From Medicago truncatula (taxonomy: Eukaryota; Streptophyta; Magnoliopsida; Fabales; Fabaceae): a DNA stretch of 64,000 nt. The notes beneath the pieces were generated by a model. It had not been told where the DNA came from. It did no database searches and saw nothing but the letters and a program-made list of their open reading frames with translations. Made by a program: the position numbers and the translations under genes. Shown piece after piece: positions 1 through 12,700 of the stretch (the stretch's first letter is position 1; each line of letters begins with the position of its first letter). The DNA lies in assembly GCF_003473485.1 (NCBI RefSeq), contig NC_053048.1, positions 47,008,255-47,072,254 of the forward strand, given 5' to 3'.

Positions 1-882
1 GCACCAAAGTCCTCGCTGTCTTGGATTAAGACAACATTTCCTCACCCCAAACTTTTATTATCTAAAAAAAAACACTCGGTACTTGAACTTTGATATGTAC
101 CATTGGATAGTGGAATGACTCATGATCTACTTCAACATTTAATGTTTGCTTGGTTCGTGAGGGATTTGGATTCTCTCCATTGAAATTTTTCTCAGATTTT
201 CTCCATTTTTAATCTCCATCATTAAAAGCCATTAACCACTTTTTTTTATACAATTTAACTCTCATTTTCTCTCTCATATTTAATGGTTAAGATTTCACTT
301 GAGAAAAATTTCAATAGAGAGAATCCAAATCCATTCAGAAGAGGGGTTGGGAGGAGATAAATTTTAATGGAGGGGTTGGTAGGGGATTAAAATACTCATT
401 ATGCTTGGTTCAACATTTAATGTTTGCTTAGTTCAAGAGATGATGACCTGGGAGGATTTTAATTACATTTATGTTTGGTTCAAAATGGAAGTGGATAGAT
501 TTTAAAACTATTTTACCTTCTTATCTTTATAATTTTTCGATAGTCTCGTGATTTTGAAACTGTGACTCTTCGGCACTAAGACTTTTTGGACATTTTTTTT
601 TTTTTTGTAAAAAATAAGAAATAAATTATATAATAATCAGTAGCTTCAATAATATTGATGGTTTCATAAGTCTCGAATTCAATGGATTTTAGATGGTGTT
701 GGAATGTCATCCATGCGTTACAGATTTGATAAAGATAACAAAACCACTTTTCATGTTTTAAGGGAATACCCTGAACCACTCTTCATGATCTAGTTAGTCC
801 CTTCTAATAACATTACTAGTTTTTTCTTCTTCTTTTTTTAATTGTAAGTACTTGATTTTCAAGAATATCAACAACCACTTGC
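1..882. other. AT-rich intergenic stretch with one MITE
   Basis: No credible coding sequence is visible. The stretch holds the foldback MITE at 162-332. The phrase around TTCAACATTTAATGTTTGCT occurs at 131 and again at 409, flanking that MITE. The rest is AT-rich with T-runs. Confidence 0.6.
162..332. mobile_element. Foldback MITE of about 170 bp
   Basis: The left end begins GGATTTGGATTCTCTCCATT and the right end is its near-perfect inverse, finishing GAGAGAATCCAAATCC. The inverted arms extend about 35 bp, including a shared TTTCTC/GAGAAA part. It has no coding capacity. The size and terminal symmetry fit a non-autonomous DNA transposon. I did not find a clean target-site duplication, so the superfamily is unassigned. 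Confidence 0.75.
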
Positions 883-1651
883 ATGAAACTCATAGTAAGA
901 AGTGGACAACTACTTTTTTGGGTGGATTGCTGGCACATATGTATATGGAGGAGCAAAGTTATCTTTGAAGATGATTTTCAACGACCATTCAATGCAATCT
1001 CCATTGTCCTTGAGATGGTCGAGGACATAAACAATTGTAACCACTACCCTATGAATATTTGCCTCGAAGACGCCATTTTTATTGGTTGGGAAAGGCCCCG
1101 GGAATGGTGGGCCAAGCTTAATTGCGACGGAGCCTATGAGGACACTCAAATGATTATTCGGTGTGGTGGTCTTACACGACACTTTTACGAGAGATGGCTA
1201 ATCGTGTACTCACGTAAAATTGGAACCTGGGATACTCTTAGCGCCAAGATGTGGGGATGTACTTGGGTATGTAGCTTGCTTGGAGACGTGGTTTCCGTTG
1301 TCTTTAAATTGAAAACGACTCAAAAACTATGGTTGACGTGATCATGGAGAATGTCAAAATTAACGACAAACCGCCTATTTTGGTGTGATACACTCGAAAG
1401 CTTTAGAGTTGGATCAACAAGTGTATTTCAATTAAATTATACCTAGAGGGAGGGAAATAAAAGTGTCGATTGACTTGCTAACTTTAACTTTTTTCTAAAC
1501 TCTTTTCAAATTATTGTTATGAATACTATTCCTAATAAGATTTCAACCCATTTTTTAATGATATTTTTAGGGTTTGCATGCTTAAAAATATTGTTGAAAC
1601 AGTGCATTTCTCTATCTTTTGAGTTTTGACTCTCTTTTACTAAAAAAAAAA
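883..1651 (+). pseudogene. 3' end of a LINE: degenerate RNase H-like domain
   Basis: Translation of 883-1341 gives a peptide with the motif WWAKLNCDGAY followed by CGGLTRHFYERWLIVYSRKIG. This is the start of the plant non-LTR retrotransposon RNase H domain, where KLNCDGA carries the first catalytic Asp. The frame breaks near 1338, and a further family-like piece (REGNKSVD, LANFNFFLNSF) follows at about 1450-1500. An A-run at about 1643-1653 is a plausible poly(A) tail. It is a 5'-truncated, decayed copy. It could be mistaken for a small host gene because the ORF is 152 codons long, but nothing supports a host role. Confidence 0.75.
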
Positions 1652-1947
1652 CTTTTACAAAAATCATCTCAACAAGTTAAATATAAATAATTTTGTGAAT
1701 GTTGGTTTATAAAATCTTGGCTTTTCCTACCCTACACTACATCTCAACCTCGCCCTACTTATGAGGAGCAATACTATTAGGTCAACTAGAACATTCGGCA
1801 GGTGTTACACCCCTAAGTTAGGGTACGTCCTACAAACATTTTTAAGGTATCTCGACATCCTCGTCATCACCGTGAAACCTCAAACTAGGTTAGTTTCTCG
1901 TCGGTGGGTGATTCTGTCTGATTCCGTGCTTCAGGTAACAAGATAAG

Positions 1948-3938
1948 ATGGCATTTTTCTTTGGATTTCACCGCTTGCTTCGTCACTCTCAATCCCCACT
2001 TGTTAGCTCCCATTTCACTTCCATTCGTCTCAATTCAACTCTCACTTCCCCCAAACTCTTCATTAGCGGTAATTACCCCACCCCTCTTAACATTTCTCTA
2101 CCATATTTCAATTTTATGCATTAAATTAGATTAATATTGTTATGATGCACTTGTGTTACACCTAAGTTCCAGTTTAGATTAGATTCTTAATTTAAAGACC
2201 TTTTCAATTAACACTAGTTTATGGTTTTTTCACTTTACAAAAGGGTCATTAAAACTGCATTTCTGTCAGCCTTGCCCTGAAACTAGTTACATTTGAAGTG
2301 GACTTTTTTAAAAAATTAATAAATTGTATTACGGCTGTGCTTGTACCCTTGAAACATGAAATGTTTTCCTTTATTAAGGAAGCAAAACAGTTATGGCTGC
2401 GTGTTTTACATCTTCAAGGGAAACTCGAACTTCTTGTGTATTGATTGATTTCATGGTGTCACTGACTCTCTTTGGCATTCGGCACTATATCTTTTATTAG
2501 ATGTTTCTTGAAGAACCAACGCAAGAATAAAATCAGCGTACATGAGATGAGAATGTTAGGGGGATGTGTGGTAAAATCAGATGTGAGAGAATTGGGGTAG
2601 CACTTATAGTAGAAAAGATGGTGGAAAATAGGCTTAGGTGGTTTGGGCATGTAGAGATAAGACACGTAGATTTTGTGTGAAGGAGAGTAGATCAAATGGA
2701 GGATTGTTAGATCCCTGGAGGCAGAGGAAGACCCATAAAAACTATAAGACTAAGAGAAACTATTAAGAAAGACTCAGAGATTAGTTAGTTGGACCAACAT
2801 ATGGTCTATGATAGAACATTACAGCGTAAGTTGATCCGTGTAACCGACCCCACTTAACGGGAAAAGCTTGGTTGTTGTTGTTTCTTGATAGAAATGTAGG
2901 GGAATTATAGAGCTCTCTTACTTTGTTTGCTTTTTACTTGATATTTTGTCCGAACCTCCTTATATTTGCATTCATACTTTCCATCAATTTTAATTGAACA
3001 TACGTTGTGGAAGACATGTTGATTCGGTTGCAAAACATTGTAAAACTAGAAATTGGTTAAAGTGGTAAATGTTTTGTATATAAATGGAAGAAGGGAAAAT
3101 TTATGAAACTCTTCAGGTCAAATATACCTAACTTGATTTTTTATTGAAATCGTTGTTCGTAGCAACAATGATCTACTCAAGAACTAAATTCTAGTAGATA
3201 TCCAGCATGGTTTATTCTGAATGATTGTGGCCCAGAACTTGTTTTAGCTTACGTGAATCATGAACTTTGACCAAAACAGTTTTCTGGTGTATTTCGCATA
3301 TGCTTCAATAACTCTACAAGCTGCTTATTTGACGTTGTTTGCTGCATGAAATTGCTATGTGTATAATGCATGTATATTCACAATACCTGTTGCTTGTATA
3401 TGATTTATTTTTTAAACTCGTAAGATTATTATATATTTATACTGTACGGTGCAAAATACCTGAATTTTGTATGTAACATTTTAAAATTAGAAAAATATGC
3501 ATTTCATTGTATTTGAAATTTTGAACAGGTCTTTCAAGACTGACAACAGATGAAAAACTTACAGAAGCATTTTCTCCTTTTGGACAGCTGTTGGAAGGTA
3601 ATAATGAGAATTTTATTATTAGCTTTGGCATTACTCGATTATAATATCCTTATTTTGCTTGATGTGCATTGCGTTTGACCTTCAATCATTTTTATTATAC
3701 AGCTAAGGTGATAACTGATAGAGGCTCTGGAAGATCGAAGGGTTTTGCTTTTGTATCTTATTCAACCATAGAAGAAGCTGAGAAGGCAAGAGAAGGCATG
3801 AATGCTAAATTTTTGGATGGTTGGGTTATATTTGTTGATCCTGCCAAACCAAGAGAACCCAGACCTCCTCAGCAGTCACAATCTCAGCCGTCTCAAACAG
3901 GCTTCACCGTAAATAAGACCGTTGGGTGGTGTGGTTGA
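1948..3938 (+). CDS. Organelle-type single-RRM RNA-binding protein
   Basis: Three exons join in frame: 1948-2068, 3529-3597 and 3703-3938, giving 141 residues. The N-terminus is rich in Ser, Arg, Leu and Phe with almost no acidic residues, as in mitochondrial or plastid targeting peptides (inference). A single RRM follows: RNP2 is KLFISGLS around residues 37-44 and RNP1 is KGFAFVSY around residues 75-82. The domain continues to WVIFVDPAKP. The tail is Pro/Gln-rich (RPPQQSQSQPSQ). The size and layout match plant mitochondrial RRM and ORRM-like proteins, which assist C-to-U editing or RNA stability in organelles; which paralogue this is cannot be told. All splice sites are GT-AG. Intron 1 is 1460 bp and holds a LINE remnant. 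The start is the first ATG in the open frame and is followed by the presequence. Confidence 0.88.
2500..2885 (+). mobile_element. LINE 3' fragment inside intron 1 of the RRM gene
   Basis: Read from about 2607 in one frame, with three stops, the sequence gives VEKMVENRLRWFGHVEIRHV, then GRGRPIKTIRLRETIKKD, then HMVYDRTLQRKLIRVTDPT. This is the conserved C-terminal end of a plant L1-type reverse transcriptase polyprotein. It stops at a TAA and then shows the tail CTTGGTTGTTGTTGTTT, a TTG-repeat 3' end typical of this LINE group. It lies in the same strand as the host gene and is clearly non-functional. Confidence 0.85.
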
Positions 3939-5707
3939 TGATTGAAGAAACTTGATTGATTATTCTCATGTGTTGAGGGTAATAATAATAATAATTTAAG
4001 GACCATATTATTCAGCATAGCCAACTATACTATAAAAAAATTTGTGCTAATCAGTGATAATTGATTTTTGCACTTTGGCCATAAGGCATTATTTTTATTG
4101 TTTAAAATTTTGATGTCAAATTGGAAACTAAATGCTAAGTTTTCATTGCCAGTAAATTTTTCCTTATAATTAATTGTATTATTGACAGATAGCTGCTAGT
4201 AAATTTTCATTCCTATGGTCAAATTATGTTTCAAGTATTAATTAGTTGTTGTCCTTAATATTTTTTTATTTTTTTTGATTAAATACTTTCCTTCATCTTT
4301 GACAGAGGTAGTTTTTCCTCTCCAAACATGTATGCATCTAAAATTCTGATTGATTGATTTACTTATTTGATGGGCATATCATATTTATTGTTGCTTATTA
4401 TTGTGATACTGAAGTATATACTCAACAATTGCCCATTTCAATTCTTTGTATAGGACTACCTACGTCAATCTTTGGCTTATTTAGACTTTAAAGTTTTTTG
4501 TCTGGCAGAGGGACTTGTGTTCTCTGCCTATCACAATAGTTATGGAAGTTATATGAAGTGCAGTGTTTCCCTTGGCATCCACCATATTAGCAAGTAAATC
4601 CTCAACAATTGCCCATTTCAATTCTCTGTGTTCTCATCAAGCACCTTGAATATATTGGCATTTTCGTCCAACCATATATGATGCACCAGAGATAATGTAG
4701 GATTACTGCTAAAGTTGGTAATGGGACGAATGAATCCAAAGTTGCTTTTATGAGATTTGGAACACATGTCTAAAAGGATTGTTCAATTACTAGCTTCTTC
4801 GATCAATAACATATGCAATAGTTACGAGAATATTATGTATGCCCGCATAATTTTGATTCCTGCATAAAGACCCAAGACTAGGAGAAATTTAATTGGGCTA
4901 CCGATTCGTCGAATAAACCACACATTAAGTGAAAGAAATATGAGTGCGGTTAAGTTAGCTGTGTTTATTCTAACACAGGATTCTTGTGTCCATCACTCCA
5001 TTATTATAGAGATCCTTTCGTGTCCATCACTCCGATTTAAAGGTCCTTCCAAGGGAACTACAAAGTATCTTGTTTGACGAAGTTTTCAAGACTTGCATGC
5101 ATGTCTAGGAATATTTGTTTAATTTCGTTGTTTTTTTTTTGTCTTTGACATTGCCCTCTTTTGTGTACCATGACTTGCCTTGTATTTGTTAATCTCTCAT
5201 GTCGTATATAATTCCCATAGGTGGTAAAGTTGCTCAAATGACTAGATTGGATTTCTCAAGTCCATACATTTACCATTCTTAAAAATAAAATTTGAAGGAT
5301 TTATCAAAAAAAAAAATCAACGGAAAAATAATTCAAAAATCAACCTAGTTGGTTTCACTGTGCTTAGGTACCAAGACCATTTTACATTTAATTGCTTCTT
5401 TTTCTCACCCTGTGAGTTTCTCGCATGTCCTATGCAATTCGGATTATAGAATTTGAACAACATAAACACCCAATAAAAACCTCCAAAAACATGTCTAAAA
5501 GGATTTTCTTGTAATATGAGAAAAGTAACGACCTTTCTATTTTGGTTTGGCCCGTGAACCATGCTAAATGGGTCAAATATCTACTTTGGCCGGATTAACG
5601 AAACGAAATGAAATGAAATGCAGAGGGCTTGCCATTGGCAATACAACAATTGCTCTTTTGGATCCATGAAAGCCTAACGACAGTTAACTACCGTTTGAAA
5701 ACATTTT
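3939..5707. other. Intergenic region with an ankyrin-repeat relic
   Basis: This holds the 3' flank of the RRM gene and the far 3' flank of the minus-strand gene at 6113. A 30-bp phrase beginning CTCAACAATTGCCCATTTCA occurs at 4421 and 4601. Apart from the small coding relic at 4500-4640, I see no gene. T- and A-runs are common. Confidence 0.5.
4500..4640 (-). pseudogene. Short relic of an ankyrin-repeat coding sequence
   Basis: The minus strand reads VEDLLANMVDAKGNTALHIT over about 4550-4612. DAKGNTALHIT fits the ankyrin consensus (D-x-x-G-N-T-A-L-H-x-A). The neighbouring reading frames break quickly and no full repeat array is present. It is probably a fragment of a plant ankyrin-repeat membrane protein gene (ACD6 or ITN1 type), but it is too short to be sure. 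Confidence 0.4.
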
Positions 5708-6112
5708 TTAAATCAGATGAACTGATTTAAAAAGTGTCACAAATGATTTCAAAAGTATCGAACAGTTGTCTAAAGAGCAATAGCCCATCAATCTAAGTGA
5801 ATTTCTTATCACAACAAGAAATTCGCACATGTCAACAAAAACGTTTATCTCCAAATTTCCTTTATAATACATAAGCCATAAAAGCATAAAAACTACAAAA
5901 GACTCGCAACAAAAAGCTTGTTCCACATTACAAACAAAAATGTGTTGCTGAACATCAAGTTGATATGAAGAAAACAGCTTCAATCTGCCTGTGAAAGGTT
6001 CAGAAATCTCACACCATACAATCCCAAGCTTTTCACTATATATACAAGCTAACAAGAAGACAAAATTTTATTTATGCACATGAAATAGGCCAAAGCATTC
6101 AAGCTTTTTTAC

Positions 6113-7225
6113 TCATTGTGCTTCCGCAACCGAGTAATGCACTTCTGTAACAGATTTTTTCAAGAAACTACTTCCGCAGTTTGAATCTTGGCTACAAACA
6201 TCAAGAGAGTCAAATTCAGAGGAACCTTCAATAACTTGAGAATCCCACGACTTACTGCACAGATCAGATTGCCCACAAACATTGCGAGACTGCTTCTTAT
6301 CTTTCCCATTGCCTCCTCGGGTTGAATTTCCCTTGTTACCTTTCTTTGCATTTTTCTTTTCATTCTTCTTTTTCCTGGATTTCGGCTGTTTCTTGTTTTT
6401 TACAGTGTGCGACACTAGTGTAGGTACAGGATCATACACATCAGCAGCCCATTTCACTGTCAATTTCCCATGTGGTTCACCGTTTTTATCACGGCTACCT
6501 TTCAAGGCGGATTTAAGCTCTGAAGGAGCCTGTGATGTAAAATACATAGAAAAAGGAACCCGTTAAAAAAAATGCAGTCTAAAATAAAAAAAAATGGAAC
6601 TCTACATAAAGAGAGAACCACATCTTCATTGTCTGAATAACAAAAAGAACGGTGTATTCAAAAACATTAGTTTAACACTGTATTGAATAGGTAAATTCAA
6701 TAGGTATTCTTAATAGATCGACAGCATCAATTAATAGACCAACAAATCAATACCACAGATGGAATAAGAAACCAATTATTGAGGTAAAACGGCAGCCTTT
6801 TCAAAATAGAAATTAAGAAGCATAATTGCTTGAAACCAATACACATAAACATCATTAACTCCAACATCGTAACATGAAAAACTTACAGGCAGAGATATCG
6901 AACGAGAGTAAGCTTGATGAGCAGAATGCTCATTAAGTGATTCTGTAACGGATGAATCAGCATCCTCGTCAGAAGAGCTTGAAGGCAACATCACATGAGG
7001 AGTTGGAAAGGTTGCAGATTTATTCAAACACACCTTGTTAGGTTTTGATTTTTTCTGTTTATTAACCCCACTTAAGTTTTCCTTGCCTACATTGCACATC
7101 GCATCCCCCTCAGACAAATGCTCAGATTTCTCAGTATCTTGTATATGCAATGACTCGCTAAAAGTGCTTTCGAGATTACTTATGCAGTTCTCGTGCATGT
7201 CATTAACAGAAGAGCACACTTCCAT
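6113..7225 (-). CDS. Plant-specific lysine-rich protein, function unknown
   Basis: Two coding exons on the minus strand, 7225-6887 and 6529-6113, join in phase 0 and give 251 residues. The join reads SRSISLP then APSELKSALKGSRDKNGE. The first exon is Ser-rich and acidic (PSSSSDEDADSSVTESLNEH). The second carries a conserved-looking core, GKLTVKWAADVYDPVPTLVS, then a strongly basic run of Lys, Asn and Arg (KNKKQPKSRKKKNEKKNAKK) that could serve as a nuclear or nucleolar signal, and then a Cys/Ser-rich tail. I recall similar plant proteins with the core KLTVKWAPDVYDPVPT but no established function. The ATG at 7225 is chosen as the first Met in the exon; an upstream acceptor at about 7270 and donors near 8048 and 8235 suggest 5'-UTR introns. 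A basic RNA- or chromatin-associated role is only a guess. Confidence 0.78.
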
Positions 7226-8750
7226 AGAGTATATCAGACTATTAGGAACTATCACTAATCTGCATGATGAACATTGAAAAATTAAACCAACAGAAATATA
7301 AATCTGTAATATTTTGGCTATATTGACTTCTTGATTACGGAAAAAAACAGAAGACATCATTGCAGAGTTACTAGAACAGCGAACAGTTCAGACCTAATTG
7401 GATAAATATACAACTTGCAGCCTATAGCACAAGCAATAATCGTGCTGAGCGCTTATGTAAATGCTATTTCTATAGTAAAATATAAAATAGTCAAAATGCT
7501 TTCATATAAGCTCGCTTGGAAAATTTATGATAATAAGTTGTTTTCAAATTATGAACAATGTCAGAAGATGTTTTCATAAAACTCTCTCAAACAGTCTCTC
7601 ACAAAGCATATATCACTAGATAAGCTCAAGTAAGTCAATTTAAACAAGCCCATAATAAGAACTCACTGGTTTTTATTAACGACAATTTGAAATGATAATC
7701 TACATGTGTAATATGAATATCCAGATAAAATAAATTTTTCTTCAGCTTATGTTTTGAACTAAGATTTGTAAAAAGCCTAAAATATACTTCACATTAGATG
7801 TTTATGTTCAATGTGCATGAAAACCTACAAGCTAGAATTAGTACCCCGAACCTAGCTAGCTCAAACAAATGTTACATGACATGAAGATATAGTTCACAAT
7901 TTATAAATGATTGCATGTAAATTTCACCGACACATACATAACAATAAATTATGACACCATTTTCATAATCATCAGCATTCTTAGCTAAATGATCAAACTA
8001 TGAATATGAGTCAGATCTAATCAAACTAAGATGATATTGAAAAATACCTTAAAGACGAAGTTTAAAGCTGCAACAATCTCAAACCAAGAAAATCACTAGA
8101 TCCCCGATTCTTCAAACGATCAACTTGTACAACGTTTAGAGCAGAAACAACAATAACAATAACAACTACTAGGATGAAAAATATGAACCCAAAACAGAAA
8201 AACAAAAAAGGAAAATGTTGATGTTAACTAAGATTACCACGTCTATCACTTTTTTCAAGAGGTTTCAAACGATGAGAAGAAGATCCATTATGAAAATTGT
8301 TGAAAAAAGGAACCAAATGGTTAAGAAGAAGAAGTTGAATAGGCACCGAAGGCATTATGAAATGCTCTTCGAAACCCTCCAAATAGTTTGACACCCAACA
8401 AAACCAAACAACGTTGAATCCAAAGAAAAATCGATTTTCAAATCAAAAAACCCCAACACAAAACAAAAACCTATGACATTAAAATCATAACAACATAACA
8501 TAAACTTTAACCCATAGAAAAATGTACTAAAAATAAAAATAAAGGATAAAGTTAGAAAAATGGTGGATCGGGAAAAAAAGCGTGATGGAAACTGGATTAG
8601 GTTGTTGGAATCGGATAGGGAAGAAAAATGGGTTTTGTGTATTTATGGTGAAAGAATCTAGAAGGTCAGGATTAAGAATCAAGTTGTCTCTCAATCTCCA
8701 ACGTACACGTTTCAATCGTCAATAAAACCCTTAGATATTTTTGGTAGTCT
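7226..8750 (-). other. Probable 5' leader region and introns of the gene at 6113-7225
   Basis: The minus strand shows donor-like junctions (GTCTTTAAG|GTATTT near 8048 and ACGTG|GTAATC near 8235) and an acceptor near 7270, so the leader is probably split. Around 7430-7640 there is a stretch rich in AGCGCTTAT and CTTATATAAGC-type words shared with 29187-29300 and 38463-38560, probably a decayed MITE. An ORF at 8527-8715 has no recognisable content and is taken as untranslated leader or promoter. Confidence 0.45.
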
Positions 8751-9759
8751 TCTTCTCCAGTTGCAGGCAGTCCATCAATAGCCCTATAGTCTAGACCCAA
8801 TATTACTCCATGTGAGGCCCACGTGTATTATCATATGAAAATAACATCTTGTCTTGCTTGTTCAAAAGACTCTCACTTACACATAAAAATCAACCCTTTT
8901 AAATTTATTCATTTATTAAATGATGTATTTGATTTATAATAAAGATTGTATACATAATTAGTTAAATGAATTTAAAATGTTCTCTCTTTGGTCTCATTTA
9001 TAAAAAACATTTCACTTTTTTTATTCATTGCTTAAATGATGTATTTGGTCTATATTCTAAACCAAGTACATTAATTTCTTAATGAATCTAAAAAGTCAAT
9101 TTTTTTTCTTATACGTTCTTAATTTTAAAGCAAATATGAAATATGGATCGTTTGATTTTAATCAAATTGTCGATGTATTCATGATTGCATGGAGTCGTAG
9201 AAATAAGATTGTAATGTTTGTTATTAAAGAAACCTTTTTCCTAGACCAAAAAATATTGGATGTTAGCTCTTACCATGTAACAATGTTAAAATTCATGATG
9301 GAGTTTTAGCGTAAAGTGTGGTTCTACTTGATTTGAGATATTACTATTTATAGTTCACATAGAGGATATTTGGTTTACACCAAAGAAAGTCGTGATGTTA
9401 TGCTGAAATTTAATATAATCGTTAAATCAAATAGTCATTGAAGTCAAAGGCTAATAAGCTTCTTTCACTAGACTCTCCCCCATCCATCAAATACAATCAA
9501 ACAAAATTGATGTATTTGGTTTAATTTTCAGATCAAATACATCAATTTTTTAATTAAATTGCTTATATTGGTCATGGGGTACCTTTCAAGAGATAGAAGT
9601 TCAATTTCTGACTCACATAATCATTGAATATACTTTACTTACTGCCAACATAACTTCATTTTATCAGGATTCTTCCCTTCTGAACTTAAAGGCTAACTCA
9701 CAATTAAAATCGTTGTTTTGGACAAATAAGCATGTAATTTTGTTTCAATTATTTTATTT
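8751..9759. other. Intergenic, decayed repeats, no gene seen
   Basis: Two related phrases, AAATGATGTATTTGATTTAT near 8920 and AAATGATGTATTTGGTCTAT near 9034, together with ATTTATAAAAAACATTTCAC, look like eroded Stowaway-type MITE sequence. The open frame 9082-9309 has AT-driven composition and no recognisable domain. Confidence 0.4.
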
Positions 9760-12700
9760 ATACATTTTCACAATCCTTTATTCCATTTTACGTTGTATGT
9801 AATCGACTGTTGTTATCAGTTCTCCCTAAACTTGAGTTGAGTCCATACAGTGGATAATCTGTCCTTTTGATATGCCTCCTGTTTATGATCTAAGGAGACC
9901 TTTATAGATTCAATTCAATATGGTTTTCTACCCAAGCAAACCAAATTTGAGTTACAGAATCTCAATTTTGATGATTGTCCATAATGAGCTTAGCAAGTAA
10001 TGACAGATGCAAACTGCCAGTGCTCATAAAAGTCACTGTCTGAGGCAGAAAATTTGCAAGAGGCAAAAATAAAGAAAACACAGTAAAGTAACATCACTTG
10101 GTTGAGCACACTATTCCTCCAGCATTGGGTCAGAGTTCCTAAAAAGAAATGGTGTGAACCTGCAAAGTGGCGTGATTTTTCGGCTTTGCTTTGTTGATAA
10201 TCTGGACCCTAGAGTCCAACAGGTTGTGCCAAGCTGGGCATGCAAAAATATAACAGTGACTTGATGAAAAAGGCACATGTAAGAGGGGCAAAAAGGATAG
10301 GCAAATACAGAAATGAACAGAAACTCGATCAGGAAACAAGGAACACGAGACCAGTTTAACACCAGATAGGAAGTAGCATTTTAAAGTCACATGCATTCCC
10401 AGCAATAAACAAGAGACATGATTCACATTCTAACTCATGTTCTAAAATTACCAGAGTCAGATGTTTATGAACCTATGGGAGTGGGACTAAAATTATAAAT
10501 ATAACTTGCCATCAAACCAGATATTTTGACATATTTTTCAGACAGTGTTGTGTCAAACACTTCAGTGCATTGCAGTTTTATAATGTAAATATAATCAACT
10601 AATAATATAGAAAATGATTCAGTGGGATATTGATTCATATCATCTGATATAGCAAAACTTGTCTCACCTAGATCTTGTATCTTTCATTCTTTTGCAATTG
10701 TATTGATGTGGACATCGTTGTTGTATCATGCCAAGCTTGGAAATACATAATATGAAGGTTAATAAACCTCAACTTTGAACATTAGTCTCACTTTTGCACC
10801 CACAGCTATGCCAACTCTTGCATCAATGATGGTACAACCGGTCGTGGTCTTAGTTGAAAAAGCCAACATTCACTGAGGAGAAATTTGCTAATCATAAACA
10901 AAAACAAGAAAAGAGGGCTTCATGCAATTTTACATATCCAAATGTTACTTTCATACCCATAACTCTATATACCAGTGTACAATAATTCTGCTGGTACACC
11001 TTAGTCACTACCTTCCTTCCTGTAGTCTTAACTTTTTCCGTGTTTCATAGTTTTAAACCCACCCAAAGGCCAAGATAAATAAGGGACAACAAGTGCAAAG
11101 ACAAATTCAAACTTTTCACAAATGCTTACCCCAAGCACAGCAACAGGTAAACATTTGAGTGTGATGTATTTTATTATTTACAAAGATTAAAAGGAGCCTC
11201 CAGCAACATTACACAAATGGGGACAAGAAACAAATCTCACCAATCATATCATAACCTATTGAATAATCCGCTTAACAAGAAATAATCAAATAGGCACTAG
11301 CACAAAGAAAATATAACCTTCATCTTATCTAAATAATGTGCAGCAAAAAAATAAAATAACACACGTGGTAGAATATTAAACAACGTCGCAGCAATCGTAT
11401 TCACAAACACCAAACAACAAGAAAGGAAGTATATCATAATTATCATTAAAACACATTATTTTACATAATATAGTCTTCATAAAAGAAGACCCTGATTAAA
11501 ATGAAGATCAATTTAGGATAAACTAAACCCTAGATTTGAGAAAAAGGGAAGAGCATAGAATATAATTCAAGAACTGGTGAATCAATTTAGGAACCATATT
11601 TATACTTTTTCACGATCCTTTTTTTCTCTCTCCTATTTTTAATGAAAACTCCACTGTATGCAATCAAGTGTGTTATCAGTACAGACTGTACTCCCTAAAT
11701 GCATAATTTTTTTAATGAGCTAAGCAAGTAACGACAGATACAAACTGACAGTGCTCATAAAAGTCAAAATATTCGTCTAGAGGCGGCAAAATTTCAATAG
11801 TCAAAAATAAAGAAAACACGGTAACATCCCATTGTTGAGGAAACTAGTTACACAATCACAGGTTATTAAACGAAAATCCACAGTGCCTAAACTCTCACCA
11901 ATGGAAAAGAATCATCCTTCCAGCAAATAAAATCTTGTTTCCTCTGCAAAGCTCCACATTAAGTTAGCTTTTACAAAGGTCCTAGTTATTGAACACACCA
12001 CCTGCACCATCGAGCAGAACGAGAATGCTTATCGTAAGCATTGTATTCAAGTCGAAGGATAAACAGCAGCGCCAGCCCTCTAGAGTCTTTAGGGCCACAT
12101 AATTCCTACAAAGAAACAGTTCTACCCTATCTTTTAGGTGTTCCATACCTAGACCCTATTAGCAATGCTAAGTAGTATGTTTGAGTATTCTATAATTGTC
12201 TTAAACTCATTCATTTTAGGCAACTCAATGTCAATAAATTAAGCGATTGCATTTTCCATATCCTTTTATTCCCTACATATTTTTCCTTTAGATAATCCCA
12301 GATTTTATTTACTAATATTTAGACTCATGATCCTTGTGAAAAGGGTTGTTGAAACACCGGGAAAACAAAGTTCCAACACAGTATCTTGACATAAACAATT
12401 CATTGATAATCTGTACCAGCCTAACAGACTGTCCCGAGCTGTGTATGAAACATGTTTATTTAACAAGAGACTTACAGGAGTACTGAATATAACTTGAAAT
12501 AAAACCAGACAGTGTTTCTCATGCTTATTAATCCAGAAACAAGCAAGCAAATCATCTGTAAACAATATAGCAGGTAACAGTTCGAAAAAGCTATGGTGCA
12601 ATTTGGTTAATAAACCTCAGCTTTCAACATGAGATAGAGGGTAGTAGTAACTCTTTTGCAACCACAAGCATGCATGTCATGTTTTAAATTGATAATTCTT

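Noticed and set aside
6282-6566. 94-codon plus-strand open frame, Phe-rich
   Set aside because: It is antisense to the Lys-rich exon of the gene at 6113-7225; AAG/AAA codons read in reverse give the Phe and Leu runs.
8527-8715. 62-codon minus-strand frame near the start of the gene at 6113-7225
   Set aside because: There is no frame-consistent splice to the coding exons and no recognisable content. It is more likely leader or promoter.
10111-10426. Two overlapping minus-strand open frames of 83 and 95 codons with hydrophobic content
   Set aside because: They lie in the duplicated H2B flank; the matching part of the second unit does not keep the frame. No domain is recognised.
12305-12601. 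98-codon minus-strand open frame
   Set aside because: This is the counterpart region of the open frames at 10111-10426 in the other duplicate unit. The peptide is not conserved between units.
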